Positions 32,722 through 41,639 of a stretch of DNA of 64,000 bases are shown here, piece after piece. How positions within the stretch are numbered: position 1 is the stretch's first letter; the number at the start of each line of letters is the position of its first letter. The DNA is from Anaerolineae bacterium (GTDB taxonomy: Bacteria; Chloroflexota; Anaerolineae; Anaerolineales; Anaerolineaceae): NCBI GenBank assembly GCA_013178295.1, contig JABLWW010000011.1, positions 1 through 64,000 on the forward strand, given 5' to 3'. Both the position numbers and the translations under genes were made by a program. The notes under the pieces are model-generated. The model did no database searches. It saw only the letters and a list, made by a program, of their open reading frames with translations, and was not told where the DNA came from.

Positions 32722-34194
32722 ATGTGCATAGGAAGGAGTGAAAAAGTAACTGCAAGAGCCAACCAGGCATTTCACAGACTGGTTCTCTTGATTACACTCC
32801 TCCTTTCGGGTTGCGGGGGATTCCAGGTCGAACAACCGGCAGCCTCCCCTGTAAGTGAATTTGAGGTTGATCCGGTTTTCCGTGAATACTATCAGGATTT
32901 GGGTGGTGCGGACACGCTTGGCGCTCCAATCTCACCGCTTTTTGATAGAGGGCAGTTGCAGTGCCAGTACACCCTGAATGCCCTGATGTGTTGGGATGCA
33001 TACGAGACGGGAGCCAGGCGTTTTCAGCTTTACCCGCTGGGGAAGGAGATTGGCGTTTACGATACGCCCGAAATTTTTGAACAAGCTTCCGGTCAGCAGG
33101 TGGTTGGCGGTTATATCATCTACCCCGATTTTGTTGCCCTGTATGAAAGACTGGGCGGAGAGAAGAATCTTGGGCGCCCGCTTACGGTTGTTCGCTATAA
33201 CTATGAAAAGCGGCGGGTGGAGCAATATTTTGAGGGGGTGGGTTTTTATCAATCTTTCGACGATACGGATGCAAAGGTGGGGCTTCTCCCTTATGGCGCA
33301 GCCTTGTGTCAGCAGGAATGCCGTTATGTCAGGGATGTTTCTGCACAGTTAACCCCCGATAAACACATCCGCACTCCTTTTGCTGCGGTTTTGCAGCAGT
33401 GGGGGGGATTGTCTTTTTCCGGTCAGCCGTTGACCAATCCTTATCCTGCTTTGGATGGTTGTATTGAGCAAGTGTATGAAAATGCTGTCTTTTACGTGCT
33501 TCCCGATCAGCCGCAGCAAGTGCGCTTACGCCCTTTGCCTGTGTGGTTGGGAATGGCTACCACGCCGCCCGGACCCAGGCTATATGGTCGCGAGCGCAAT
33601 GTTGTTTTTTACACGGTATCGGGCGATCTTGGTTATCATGTTCCTGTTCTGTTTGATGATTTTATTGCAATGCATGGGGGGGTACAGGTCTCTGGCAACC
33701 CGATAGCCGAAACGATCGCTTACGAGAACGATACACCTCGTCAGTGTTTTGAAAACTACTGTCTTGATCTGTATCCTAACGCTGCGCAGAATTTCCGGGT
33801 GCGTCCTGCGTCGTTGGGGATTCGCTATTTGCAGATGTTCAGCCCGCTTCAACAGGCAGAGACACAGGCACCAGAGGGTGGTGTGGTGCTCAACATCCGC
33901 GAATCCGCACCGCAGATTCCTGGTAATCAGCCGCAGAAAATCGAATTACAAGTGCTGGCAAGAGCGACTCAGCTGCCAGCATCTAACCTGCCAGCGGAAC
34001 TAAAACTCATCACCCCGGATGGGACGGAGTATCTTTACGATTTCCCGGTAACCTCTTTGGATGGCAAAACCTGGCTGGAAATTCCACCCATACCGGGGCT
34101 GCCCAATGGCAGCTTGATGGCGTATCAGGTCTGTGTGATTTTGCCGCAAGAGACTCCCGTTTGTCAGAATGATGCCTATCTTATCTGGCAGTAG
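32722..34194 (+). CDS. Lipoprotein with four LGFP-like repeats
   Basis: A 490-residue secreted lipoprotein (signal LITLLLSGC; Cys ~30). Four ~70-110-residue units share F...(Y/L)..LGG....LG.P(I/L): FREYYQDLGGADTLGAPIS, FVALYERLGGEKNLGRPLT, FAAVLQQWGGLSFSGQPLT and FDDFIAMHGGVQVSGNPIA. This recalls LGFP repeats found in envelope proteins that touch peptidoglycan or glycans. A C-terminal Ig-like beta region follows (~400-490). The start is uncertain: the ATG at 32722 lacks a Shine-Dalgarno, while GGAAGGAG at 32731 has no in-frame standard start at good spacing. It ends 6 nt from a convergent gene. Confidence 0.7.
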   Translation: MCIGRSEKVTARANQAFHRLVLLITLLLSGCGGFQVEQPAASPVSEFEVDPVFREYYQDLGGADTLGAPISPLFDRGQLQCQYTLNALMCWDAYETGARRFQLYPLGKEIGVYDTPEIFEQASGQQVVGGYIIYPDFVALYERLGGEKNLGRPLTVVRYNYEKRRVEQYFEGVGFYQSFDDTDAKVGLLPYGAALCQQECRYVRDVSAQLTPDKHIRTPFAAVLQQWGGLSFSGQPLTNPYPALDGCIEQVYENAVFYVLPDQPQQVRLRPLPVWLGMATTPPGPRLYGRERNVVFYTVSGDLGYHVPVLFDDFIAMHGGVQVSGNPIAETIAYENDTPRQCFENYCLDLYPNAAQNFRVRPASLGIRYLQMFSPLQQAETQAPEGGVVLNIRESAPQIPGNQPQKIELQVLARATQLPASNLPAELKLITPDGTEYLYDFPVTSLDGKTWLEIPPIPGLPNGSLMAYQVCVILPQETPVCQNDAYLIWQ

Positions 34195-34200
34195 ATGTCT

Positions 34201-35214
34201 TTAGCGGGGCGAGTGCCCTTCGGCGAACAGCACCGCCCGATTTATTTTTTGCCCGCTGCCATATACATGGAAGGCAAAGGGCATTCTCTGACCAGCAGCC
34301 AGCGGGGAACGACTTACCCAGTTGCGCACCCCTGTCAAATTGCCATATTGGTCAAGGGCGGCAGCGGTAATGTTTGCCTGGGCGATGTCGGTGTCGCATA
34401 CAGCTTCTCCGCTAACGAAGGCACTCAGCCCATTTTGAGCAATTTCATATTGGAAATTTTCGATCTGCACGTTTGGATAGCGCATGCTGCTATCTGACGC
34501 AGCCAGGGCGGTGAGGAGGGAAGCATTTGCCTGATAGGGTAGCGGTGGCAGGGGGGGAGGAAAATATACCAGCATGGGCAGCCAGCTGCCAGCTTTCAGC
34601 ACATTGAGCGGTGTTATGGCTGTTCGATGGCTGGTTTCACCGCTTTCGGAAGTGATTTGCACTTTGGCGGAAACGCTTTCTACCTCCATGCTGGTGAGGT
34701 TCTCAACGCGCAAAAAGCACCACAAACCGCCTTCCTGGCTTGGGTAACATTGCGGTGCGCTGAGAGAGACCGGTACCGGCGTTGGGCCAGGTGGAGAATT
34801 CTCGGTTGTGTCAGGGTTGCTTGAGGCTGGGATAATCAGCACGGTGCCGATGCTCATCAAATTGGGGTTAACCTCGGGGTTAGCCGCCATCAGCGCCGCA
34901 ATGCTGATGCCATAGCGGTACGCTATCCCGCCCATATCCTCGCCAGCCTTGACGGTGTGTGTTACTGGTGTTGGAGAGGCGGGGGGCAGCGGCGTCATTG
35001 TTGCTGCCGGCGCGGGGAGGAATGTGCTGGTTGCTGTTGCTGTGTGGTACGGAATAAGTTGCCGTTCGGGAGTTTGTGATAGCAAAACGGTGTCTGTGTT
35101 CTGCTTACAGGCGGGCAGAAATCCTAACAGCAGAATCAGCCATACGCCAATTTTTGAGCGGGTTGGTAGCATGTCTTTTTGGAGGACACGATTAAACGTG
35201 GTATTTTTTCTCAT
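34201..35214 (-). CDS. LysM-domain lipoprotein
   Basis: A 337-residue lipoprotein (hydrophobic LILLLGFLPAC, Cys ~36). A Thr/Pro-rich linker follows (~45-80), then a LysM domain (~85-130: HTVKAGEDMGGIAYRYGIS, NPNLMSIGTVLIIP), which binds N-acetylglucosamine-containing glycans such as peptidoglycan. A second linker and a beta-rich C-terminal domain (~150-337) with no recognised family complete it. It is divergent from 35265 across 50 nt that hold a symmetric TATAAT. The first ATG is only ~16 nt after the -10 box and lacks a Shine-Dalgarno. Confidence 0.8.
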   Translation of the reverse strand: MRKNTTFNRVLQKDMLPTRSKIGVWLILLLGFLPACKQNTDTVLLSQTPERQLIPYHTATATSTFLPAPAATMTPLPPASPTPVTHTVKAGEDMGGIAYRYGISIAALMAANPEVNPNLMSIGTVLIIPASSNPDTTENSPPGPTPVPVSLSAPQCYPSQEGGLWCFLRVENLTSMEVESVSAKVQITSESGETSHRTAITPLNVLKAGSWLPMLVYFPPPLPPLPYQANASLLTALAASDSSMRYPNVQIENFQYEIAQNGLSAFVSGEAVCDTDIAQANITAAALDQYGNLTGVRNWVSRSPLAAGQRMPFAFHVYGSGQKINRAVLFAEGHSPR

Positions 35215-35229
35215 CGTGCGTAGATTGAA

Positions 35230-35237
35230 ATTATAAT
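35230..35237. promoter_or_regulatory. Shared, symmetric -10 box of two divergent genes
   Basis: ATTATAAT is its own reverse complement and contains TATAAT on both strands (plus 35232-35237, minus 35230-35235). It lies between the divergent starts at 35214 and 35265 at distances suitable for both. The -35 regions are poor. Confidence 0.4.
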
Positions 35238-35264
35238 GCAGATAAGAGAAGAGCGTTTGTACCC

Positions 35265-36668
35265 GTGAAGAGACAACCTGTTGTGAAGTTGGAATGTGAA
35301 CACAAGAACTTGCTGCCCTTGATTCTGGTGGTTGCGAGTATCTTGCTTTCGTGCCGCGTTTCTGTTCGGGCGAATGTTTCTCCTGTGAAAACCGCTATTG
35401 CCCGATTTATGCCTGTTCAGCAGACACCTGTGCCTGATGCTTCGCTCGCGGCACCCGGAGAGGCATGTTTTGGTAGTGCTTTTGGTCTTACCTGTCTGGG
35501 TCAAAGTGGCTGGCGGATGCAGACCAGTCAGGATTCTGCTCTGAGAAGTGACAGGATATTCGATCTGGCATTTTGCCCGGACCAGCGGCTGGTTGTTTCA
35601 CACGCGCTGGGTGTGGATGTGTCAGGTGTCGAAGGCTGGCAGCCAGCTGATGACGAGTCGATGGGGATACCAGTTGGGGTGCTCTGTGACTTTCAGAACC
35701 GTCTATGGCTTGCCTACGAAGACAGGATTGAACTGTTGCAGGCAAAGGACAGGGTGGTGTTTGATAGAGAAGAGGTTGCTGCGGATCAACCTTTGTTTGT
35801 CGATCTGACTGCAACCTCCGCTGGGGATATTTGGGTCTTAACTCCGCAATGTGTCGCGCGTTACGATGGGAAGAAGTGGCAGGAAAACTGCATTGACCGT
35901 CAGCAGGGGACGCCCGTTTTTCTAAAAGCCTTTGCTGCTGGTAAAGGTCATCAGATATGGGTGGCGCATGATGCGGGCATCCTGCGTTTTGAGAACGGCA
36001 AATGGCAGGCGTTTCGCGCCCCGCTTTCGGGCACGTTGCGTGATATCGCTGTAGATATCTCCGGGCACGTCTGGTTGAGCATGGCAGGGAGATTGTTGAT
36101 GTTTGATCCAGACACTGCGGATTGGATAGATTTTTCAGCGGGAGAGCGTAGCCCAGGGGTGGGTGTGGTGAACGCGCTTGCGGCGGATGGTCAAGGGCGT
36201 GTGTGGGTGGGCGGTGAGTGGGGACTAGCCATTTTAGATGGAGAGAGATGGACATCCTATCGTATGGATACAGCCGCGCTGGCGGATAATGCGCTCTCTT
36301 CAATTGCTGTGATGGGCGGCGGTCCTGCGCTGCCTGCGGCGCTTTCAATGCCGATGGGCGCAATCAGTGGGAGGATTATAGAGGCGGACTTGCCATTGGG
36401 CGGTGTTGCAGTGGAACTGTGCGCCGGTTATCTAGATTCGGTCTTTTATGGTGAAACGCCCTGCGCTGACAAGCCACTGCGCAAACGTGTGGTAACTGCC
36501 CGCGATGGACGTTTTGTCTTTACTGATTTACCGGCGGGACGATATTATATTCTGGTGCAGGATAACCAGGGTGTATGGGCATGGCTTGAGATGACCGATG
36601 GGGCAGCCCGCCCTGTTCTGGTACGCGCTGGAGAGGAAACAGCGCTGGGAGATTTGCTGATACGTTAA
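35265..36668 (+). CDS. Lipoprotein with beta-propeller and carboxypeptidase-regulatory-like domain
   Basis: A 467-residue exported protein (signal with ILLSC, Cys ~30; GTG start). The central part (~70-365) has repeated blades of the two-component-regulator-propeller kind: GDIWVLTPQCVARYDGKKW, HQIWVAHDAGILRFENGKW, GHVWLSMAGRLLMFDPDT and GRVWVGGEWGLAILDGERW. Residues ~365-467 form a carboxypeptidase-regulatory-like beta sandwich (DGRFVFTDLPAGRYYILVQ). Such propellers usually sit in front of membrane kinases; here the propeller is a free-standing envelope protein. Ligand unknown. It belongs to a run of lipoprotein genes. Confidence 0.75.
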   Translation: MKRQPVVKLECEHKNLLPLILVVASILLSCRVSVRANVSPVKTAIARFMPVQQTPVPDASLAAPGEACFGSAFGLTCLGQSGWRMQTSQDSALRSDRIFDLAFCPDQRLVVSHALGVDVSGVEGWQPADDESMGIPVGVLCDFQNRLWLAYEDRIELLQAKDRVVFDREEVAADQPLFVDLTATSAGDIWVLTPQCVARYDGKKWQENCIDRQQGTPVFLKAFAAGKGHQIWVAHDAGILRFENGKWQAFRAPLSGTLRDIAVDISGHVWLSMAGRLLMFDPDTADWIDFSAGERSPGVGVVNALAADGQGRVWVGGEWGLAILDGERWTSYRMDTAALADNALSSIAVMGGGPALPAALSMPMGAISGRIIEADLPLGGVAVELCAGYLDSVFYGETPCADKPLRKRVVTARDGRFVFTDLPAGRYYILVQDNQGVWAWLEMTDGAARPVLVRAGEETALGDLLIR

Positions 36669-36731
36669 TGGGGGGCACTGGAAATCAGCGTTTGGCGTTT
36701 AAGCGCTGAGAATACCGCTGATCCCAGAGTG

Positions 36732-37553
36732 TCAGCGGCGGATGCCGCTGCGCATCAGCAGCAGGTAAAGCCCAAAGATCAGCAGACCAATAGAGCCTGT
36801 ATTTCCCAGAAAACGGATGGCGCTGCCGCCAGGATTGCCGCCCAGATATAGACCCAGACCAACCATGAGAAGGATACCAGCTGGAATCAATGGCCACCAG
36901 GTAAAGTGGTTGAAGGAGATGCGAAAAAACAGGGTGATGAAAGCCCAGCCTAATGCGAACCAGATGAGCATCATCCCGGTGCGTGAAAGAGTGTTTAACT
37001 CATGGTCTGCTCCCCAGGCGACGTAAATTCCCACCCCGGCGCTTAACAGAATACAGCCGGGTATGATCAAACCTGCCAGGTGTCTGTTCCCCCCCCAGAT
37101 GAGAAAAGAGAGCGACAACCCGGTTGGGATGTAGAGGACAAAATCTACCAGCCGCAGCTGGGAAAACAGCAAACAGGCGCCCACTGAGGCGATGATAGAG
37201 CCCGGTACCAGCGCCCACCATGCTACCCAGGGCAGACGTAGAAGTGAAAACAGGGTGATCAAGAACCAGCCGCTGCCAAAACAAAACAGCAGCACCCCGA
37301 TGCCTTTGAGCAGGGGCGCCTGTTTCAATATCTCAATCATACTCAGTAGCCCGCCGCCTGTTCCTGCAAGCAGGCTCCCGGCGATCACAAACCCTATTTC
37401 CCTGCGGTAGATGCCCCTGACCAAAAATAAACACGCGATCAGAATAAGAGCGATTGAGCTTGGGACGCCTGTTTTAATATGTTGATCAATTAACGTGGCG
37501 ACGCCAATGATAACCAGAGATGCCCCTGCCAGGGCGCCGGTTTGCCTGTTCAT
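36732..37553 (-). CDS. Integral membrane protein of unknown function, linked to a two-component system
   Basis: A 273-residue protein with about eight hydrophobic helices in paired repeats. Glycine-rich segments recur (SLLAGTGGGLLSM, SIIASVGACLLF, CILLSAGVGIYVAWG, GILLMVGLGLYLGG), suggesting internal duplication. I recognise no named family. The ATG overlaps the stop of the response-regulator gene by 4 nt, so histidine kinase, regulator and this protein form one operon. It could be an accessory sensor or the regulated membrane function. Confidence 0.65.
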   Translation of the reverse strand: MNRQTGALAGASLVIIGVATLIDQHIKTGVPSSIALILIACLFLVRGIYRREIGFVIAGSLLAGTGGGLLSMIEILKQAPLLKGIGVLLFCFGSGWFLITLFSLLRLPWVAWWALVPGSIIASVGACLLFSQLRLVDFVLYIPTGLSLSFLIWGGNRHLAGLIIPGCILLSAGVGIYVAWGADHELNTLSRTGMMLIWFALGWAFITLFFRISFNHFTWWPLIPAGILLMVGLGLYLGGNPGGSAIRFLGNTGSIGLLIFGLYLLLMRSGIRR

Positions 37554-38206
37554 AACAGCCCGTACTCCTTCGCTTTGATGACTGCCTGCATCCGATCGCG
37601 CGCTCCCAGTTTTGCCAGAATGTTAGTTACGTGATTTTTGACAGTGCCCTCGGCAATGAACAGGGCTTCGGCGATGTCTTTGTTGCTGGCGCCGGTAGCA
37701 ACCATCTGTAGAATTTCCAGCTCGCGGCTAGAAAGGGGGTCAATCAGCGGCTCTGGGCTTTGCGCCGTGGGTCTGTGCAGGCGTGAAAATTCTGTTACCA
37801 CTTTGGCGGTAATAGAAGGCTGGAGAAAATATTCGCCTCTGGCAGCGGCGCGCACGGCTTCGCATAGTTTCTGAGAGGAGACATCCTTGAGGAGATACCC
37901 AATGGCGCCAGCCCGCAGACCTTCAAAAACATATTCATCATCATCAAAAGTGGTCAGCACAATCACACGGCACTCTGGCATCTGCGCCGTCAAACGCCGG
38001 ATGGCGCTAACGCCATCCAGAACTGGCATGCGCAAATCCATCAGGATCACATCTGGCTGGAGGCTGGCTGCCATTCGCAGGGCTTCTTCGCCATTAGAAG
38101 CCTCGCCGACCACTTCAAAATCGGGCTGCACCGACAGGAGGGTGTACAACCCTTCGCGGAACAATGCCTGGTCATCTACCAGCAGAATTTTGATGCTATT
38201 GGTCAT
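37550..38206 (-). CDS. NarL/LuxR-family response regulator
   Basis: A 218-residue regulator. The receiver domain (1-120) has LLVDDQALF, phosphoacceptor Asp in VILMDLRMPVLDG (~54), Thr in VIVLTTFDDDEY and Lys in GYLLKDVSS. The LuxR-type HTH (~150-212) reads LSSRELEILQMVATGASNKD and AEGTVKNHVTNILAKL. It is paired with the kinase that ends 4 nt into its start. Targets are unknown, but the downstream membrane protein is in the same operon. Confidence 0.95.
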   Translation of the reverse strand: MTNSIKILLVDDQALFREGLYTLLSVQPDFEVVGEASNGEEALRMAASLQPDVILMDLRMPVLDGVSAIRRLTAQMPECRVIVLTTFDDDEYVFEGLRAGAIGYLLKDVSSQKLCEAVRAAARGEYFLQPSITAKVVTEFSRLHRPTAQSPEPLIDPLSSRELEILQMVATGASNKDIAEALFIAEGTVKNHVTNILAKLGARDRMQAVIKAKEYGLL

Positions 38207-39387
38207 TCGGGCACCTCAATCTCGATTGAAAACCCCTGTCCTTTTTGAGTGGATATGTTGAAATTTCCCTTCAGAAGGCTAACCCGTTCGCGCAGCCCCA
38301 TTAAACCAAATCCTTTGTCCATCTGCTCGGCGCCAACCCCGTTATCACGAATGGTGAGCTGCACAGCATGTTCAGGCGTGTAGTCCAAGGTAACCCATAC
38401 GGATGTAGCCTGAGCGTGCTTTACCGCATTGCTCAACCCCTCCTGCACAGCGCGAAAGATGGTGAGCTGTGCCTGGGGGGAGAGGTCGCGCGGCGTTCCC
38501 ATGATGGTCAGCTTAGGGGAGATACCGGCAAGCTCACTGCCTTTTAATAGATTGCCGAGGCGTTCGGGCAGGGGTAGATGCTCGTCGGGCAGGCTGCGCA
38601 GCGAGGCGACCGAATCGCGCACATCGACCAGTGCTGCCTGTGTCTGATTTTGGGCTTTGATGAGGATTGCCCGTGTGCGTTGGGGGTTTGTATCCATCAC
38701 GGCAATGGCTGCCTGTATCTGCATGTAGATGGTGGTCAGGTGATGTCCCAGTCCATCATGGATTTCGCGTGCCAGGCGGTTACGTTCTTTGGTGATTGCC
38801 AGTTCTTCGATCTGCAGGGCATATTGCCGCAGGCGTTGGTTGGCGTCTTCTAATTCGCTGATCAGCCGTTCCACCTCTGTGCGGGCGGACTGCTCGCTGA
38901 CTGCCAGATGGGTGAAGAAGACGATAAAAACCTGTCCTGCCAGGAAAGTGGGCATCCCGCTCCAGATGGTTGCTGGGTCGTTGGCAAACAGCAACATAGA
39001 AAATACATAAGCCAGAATGATGGCGGTATTGACAACAACCATCCAGATCCCTGCCAGCAGAACGACGCTATGGGCAGCCAGCGGTAGCAGAATCAGAGCG
39101 TTGAACCCCGCCCCCTTGCCAAGATAGACAATCAACCCACCTAACGGGATTTGAACGGCAAAGTATGCCAGCAGAAGGGATAATCTGCCCGATTGCGCGC
39201 AAAAACGGTAACCATATGTGCCAATGGCAATGTACCCGCACCCCAGAATGATCATGAGGAAGATATCCGCCACAGTTACCTGCGGGATAGCGCTGAAGGT
39301 TGCAAAGTACGAAGCCAGCACCACAACGGCAAAGGCAACATCAACGCCGCCGCCGGTTTTGACAATGTTGCGCGAGGCAGGTTTCAT
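38203..39387 (-). CDS. Membrane histidine kinase (HisKA_3, NarX/DesK-like)
   Basis: A 394-residue kinase with about five to six N-terminal helices (~12-165) and hardly any extracytoplasmic domain. A dimerisation helix has the HisKA_3 box EIHDGLGHHLTTIYMQIQ (His ~209), and the HATPase domain (~300-394) has the N-box LSNAVKHAQA and DNGVGAEQMDKGFGLMGLRER. Such kinases sense membrane state or hydrophobic signals through their helices. The stop overlaps the regulator start (ATGA). The pair likely phosphorylates only within itself. Confidence 0.94.
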   Translation of the reverse strand: MKPASRNIVKTGGGVDVAFAVVVLASYFATFSAIPQVTVADIFLMIILGCGYIAIGTYGYRFCAQSGRLSLLLAYFAVQIPLGGLIVYLGKGAGFNALILLPLAAHSVVLLAGIWMVVVNTAIILAYVFSMLLFANDPATIWSGMPTFLAGQVFIVFFTHLAVSEQSARTEVERLISELEDANQRLRQYALQIEELAITKERNRLAREIHDGLGHHLTTIYMQIQAAIAVMDTNPQRTRAILIKAQNQTQAALVDVRDSVASLRSLPDEHLPLPERLGNLLKGSELAGISPKLTIMGTPRDLSPQAQLTIFRAVQEGLSNAVKHAQATSVWVTLDYTPEHAVQLTIRDNGVGAEQMDKGFGLMGLRERVSLLKGNFNISTQKGQGFSIEIEVPE

Positions 39388-39498
39388 GGTTTGGATTATA
39401 CAACCAATTGGATGACTCGCTTGGGTGAGACCGGGCGGTTTTGTTAATGAATAATTAAGATAATTGTGTTATAAATATCTATAATTGGAGCGATGCAA

Positions 39499-39909
39499 AT
39501 GGAAAAGATACACAAGACTGACGAAGAATGGAAAAAACTGCTGACCCCACAGCAGTATGAGGTAACACGGCGCAGGGGCACAGAGCCGCCTTTCTGTGGA
39601 GCTTTTTATGATCATAAGGTGGCAGGAATATATGCGTGTGTGTGTTGTGGGTTACCGTTGTTTTCCTCACAGGCAAAGTTTGATTCAGGTACTGGCTGGC
39701 CGTCTTTCTTCCAGCCCATTGCGGAGGAACGCATTGCCCGTCGTCTCGACCTGAGCCATGGCATGGTCCGCACGGAGGTGCTGTGTGCCCGCTGTGATGC
39801 ACATCTGGGGCATGTGTTTGACGATGGGCCTGCCCCAACGGGGTTGCGCTACTGTCTGAATTCTGTGTCGTTGACGTTTTCCCCATCCGATTCACAGACA
39901 GAGGATTAA
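39499..39909 (+). CDS. msrB: Peptide-methionine (R)-S-oxide reductase
   Basis: A 136-residue MsrB. Zinc CxxC pairs are CVCCGLPLF and [10 protein letters not shown]. The substrate motif SGTGWPSF and the catalytic Cys in RYCLNSVSL are present. It repairs the R-epimer of methionine sulfoxide using thioredoxin. The ATG at 39499 is preferred over 39493 because GGAG then sits at normal spacing. It is a single gene with its own terminator. Confidence 0.97.
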   Translation: MEKIHKTDEEWKKLLTPQQYEVTRRRGTEPPFCGAFYDHKVAGIYACVCCGLPLFSSQAKFDSGTGWPSFFQPIAEERIARRLDLSHGMVRTEVLCARCDAHLGHVFDDGPAPTGLRYCLNSVSLTFSPSDSQTED

Positions 39910-39931
39910 TGTGCTATACAGCTGGGTGGAT

Positions 39932-39966
39932 GCCTCCAGACACCGGGTGGTCTGGAGGCTTTTTTA
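39932..39966 (+). terminator. Terminator of msrB
   Basis: A perfect 10-bp stem GCCTCCAGAC / GTCTGGAGGC is followed by TTTTTT(A)TT. Confidence 0.93.
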
Positions 39967-40159
39967 TTGCGGTGTTGTGGTTGGCGGGCAATATTTGAAA
40001 AATGATTCCACTGCGATAATTTTTTTGTTACAATAAGGTTTGACGTAAGAGTTAGAAAGCGACGGTGATCGTTTTTTGTTGGTTGATATGTTGTTAAGCT
40101 TTTGGGCGGCTGGATGGGAAAAGGTTTCTCTTTAGGATGTTGGGCTTAGTAGCAAAAGT

Positions 40160-40813
40160 ATGAATGATTGGCGAGGGAATCTTGTGGAAGAGAGATGGCG
40201 GATAGAAGCCCGTCGTATTGCGGATGAACTGCATCGTTCGGTGGCACAGACGTTGTTTTCTATCGGAATGGAAGCCGAAGCGGCGTTGGAGCAGACGATG
40301 ACAGAGCCTCTGAAACAACATTTGGAGACTATTCGCCGCCGGGCAGCGGAGGGTAATCGCGAAGTGCGCTCTCTGATCGCTTCGCTGCGGCAGGATTCTC
40401 CTGCAGAGGCACACAATCCCATTGCGCACCTGCTGGAGGAAAAGTTAAAGGCGTTTGAAACCCGCTCAGGGATGGAAGCTGTGCTTAACATTTCTCCCGC
40501 GCTTGGCACTCTGCCTGCGCCAGTGGTGGCTGCCGTTTACCGTCTGGTTTCAGAGTATCTCCTGCAGGTTGCCGAACTTGAACACAGTCACGCGGTTTTG
40601 ATCAGTCTTGACCGCAGTCAAGACGGGGTTCTGCTGACTGTTCAGGGCGGCTGCCGGGCTGCGAGCGCAGATGCAGCCCAAGAGGGACTGTTCTCCAGCG
40701 AGATACAAAAAGCGGTGGATGAAGCTGGTGGGGAACTTTGTATAGGTCGGAATGATGATGGTGGGTTGCTGATCCGCGCGGTCTTTTCTCTGTCCGGCGA
40801 GGTGGCGAGGTGA
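40160..40813 (+). CDS. Soluble, degenerate HisKA_3-type histidine kinase
   Basis: A 217-residue cytoplasmic protein without membrane or sensor domains. Residues ~12-75 form a HisKA_3 helix with the phosphoacceptor box ADELHRSVAQTLFSIGME (His ~25). The second half should be the ATP-binding domain but lacks its key motifs. Where the N-box Asn belongs it reads SEYLLQVAELEHS, and no DxGxG is found before SSEIQKAVDEAGGEL. The gene overlaps a LuxR-type regulator by 4 nt (GTGA), so it is its partner. It may be phosphorylated by another kinase or act as a phosphatase. No clear ribosome binding site precedes the ATG. Confidence 0.8.
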   Translation: MNDWRGNLVEERWRIEARRIADELHRSVAQTLFSIGMEAEAALEQTMTEPLKQHLETIRRRAAEGNREVRSLIASLRQDSPAEAHNPIAHLLEEKLKAFETRSGMEAVLNISPALGTLPAPVVAAVYRLVSEYLLQVAELEHSHAVLISLDRSQDGVLLTVQGGCRAASADAAQEGLFSSEIQKAVDEAGGELCIGRNDDGGLLIRAVFSLSGEVAR

Positions 40814-41439
40814 GCCCGTTGCGTGTGTTGCTGGTTGACGATCATCAAATTGTGCGGCAGGGGCTGCTTTCGCTGATCAGCAGCGACCCGCAGTTTGAGG
40901 TAGTTGGTCAGGTATCGACCGGAGCCGAAGCCTTGCACCTGGCGAAAAAGCTTAGTCCTGATATTGCCCTGATGGATCTCAGGCTTCCGGATATTGATGG
41001 AATTGAACTGTGCCGCCGTATTCGGCAGGTTTCGCCACACACGGCAGTGTTGATTCTGACTGCGTACATTGATCCCAGTCTGGTGAATGCCTGCTTGCAA
41101 GCTGGGGCGTGCGGTTATTTGCTCAAGGATGCCGAGAATCTGCATCTCAAGGAGCATTTGCTGGCAGTGGGGCAGGGTTACCATGCCTATGACCCCCGTG
41201 CAGCCAGTATGCTGGCTGATTTTGCCCGCCGCCGCGGCACGCAGCGCGATGTGCTCAAGCCGCGCGAGATTGAGATATTGCGGCTGGTTGCGCGCGGGCT
41301 TTCCAATCGCGAAATCAGCGAGCAGCTCGCGCTCAGCGAGCATACCGTTAAGGGATATATAAAGGATATTCTGGACAAGCTGGAAGTTGACAGCCGCGTT
41401 GAAGCGGTGATGACAGCCAGAGAGCGCGGCATTCTTTGA
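40810..41439 (+). CDS. NarL/LuxR-family response regulator
   Basis: A 209-residue regulator with GTG start. Receiver (1-120): LLVDDHQIV, Asp in IALMDLRLPDIDG (~54), LILTAYIDPS and GYLLKDAEN. HTH (~145-205): LKPREIEILRLVARGLSNRE and SEHTVKGYIKDILDKL. It is translationally coupled to the degenerate kinase. The chemoreceptor and hybrid-kinase genes follow downstream but are separated by 200 nt. Confidence 0.95.
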   Translation: MSPLRVLLVDDHQIVRQGLLSLISSDPQFEVVGQVSTGAEALHLAKKLSPDIALMDLRLPDIDGIELCRRIRQVSPHTAVLILTAYIDPSLVNACLQAGACGYLLKDAENLHLKEHLLAVGQGYHAYDPRAASMLADFARRRGTQRDVLKPREIEILRLVARGLSNREISEQLALSEHTVKGYIKDILDKLEVDSRVEAVMTARERGIL

Positions 41440-41519
41440 GCTTTTTTGGCGAAAAGTTTTAAGGGGGGTGATGCTCCCCTCGTTTGGGGGGCAGAATACC
41501 CTCTACCGGCTATGATGAA

Positions 41520-41542
41520 CTCCCTCCAATGGGAGCTTTTTT
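41520..41542 (+). terminator. Short hairpin with T-run before the chemoreceptor gene
   Basis: CTCCC-TCCAAT-GGGAG followed by CTTTTTT, a weak terminator-like structure in the 200-nt gap 41440-41639. The same gap holds a G-rich segment (41462-41492) with GGGG/CCCC pairing potential. No known riboswitch pattern was recognised. Confidence 0.45.
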
Positions 41543-41639
41543 CTCTTTAAGCGCTGTTGGATAATTGGGGTGGTTAAGAAAGCCGTTAAAGCCGTTTTGT
41601 TGGGAAAAGGGCTTGTTTGAAAGAAAAGGAGTATAAGCA

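Noticed and set aside
41440-41639. Cyclic-di-GMP riboswitch upstream of the chemoreceptor
   Set aside because: G-rich hairpins are present, but none of the conserved riboswitch core sequence was recognised.
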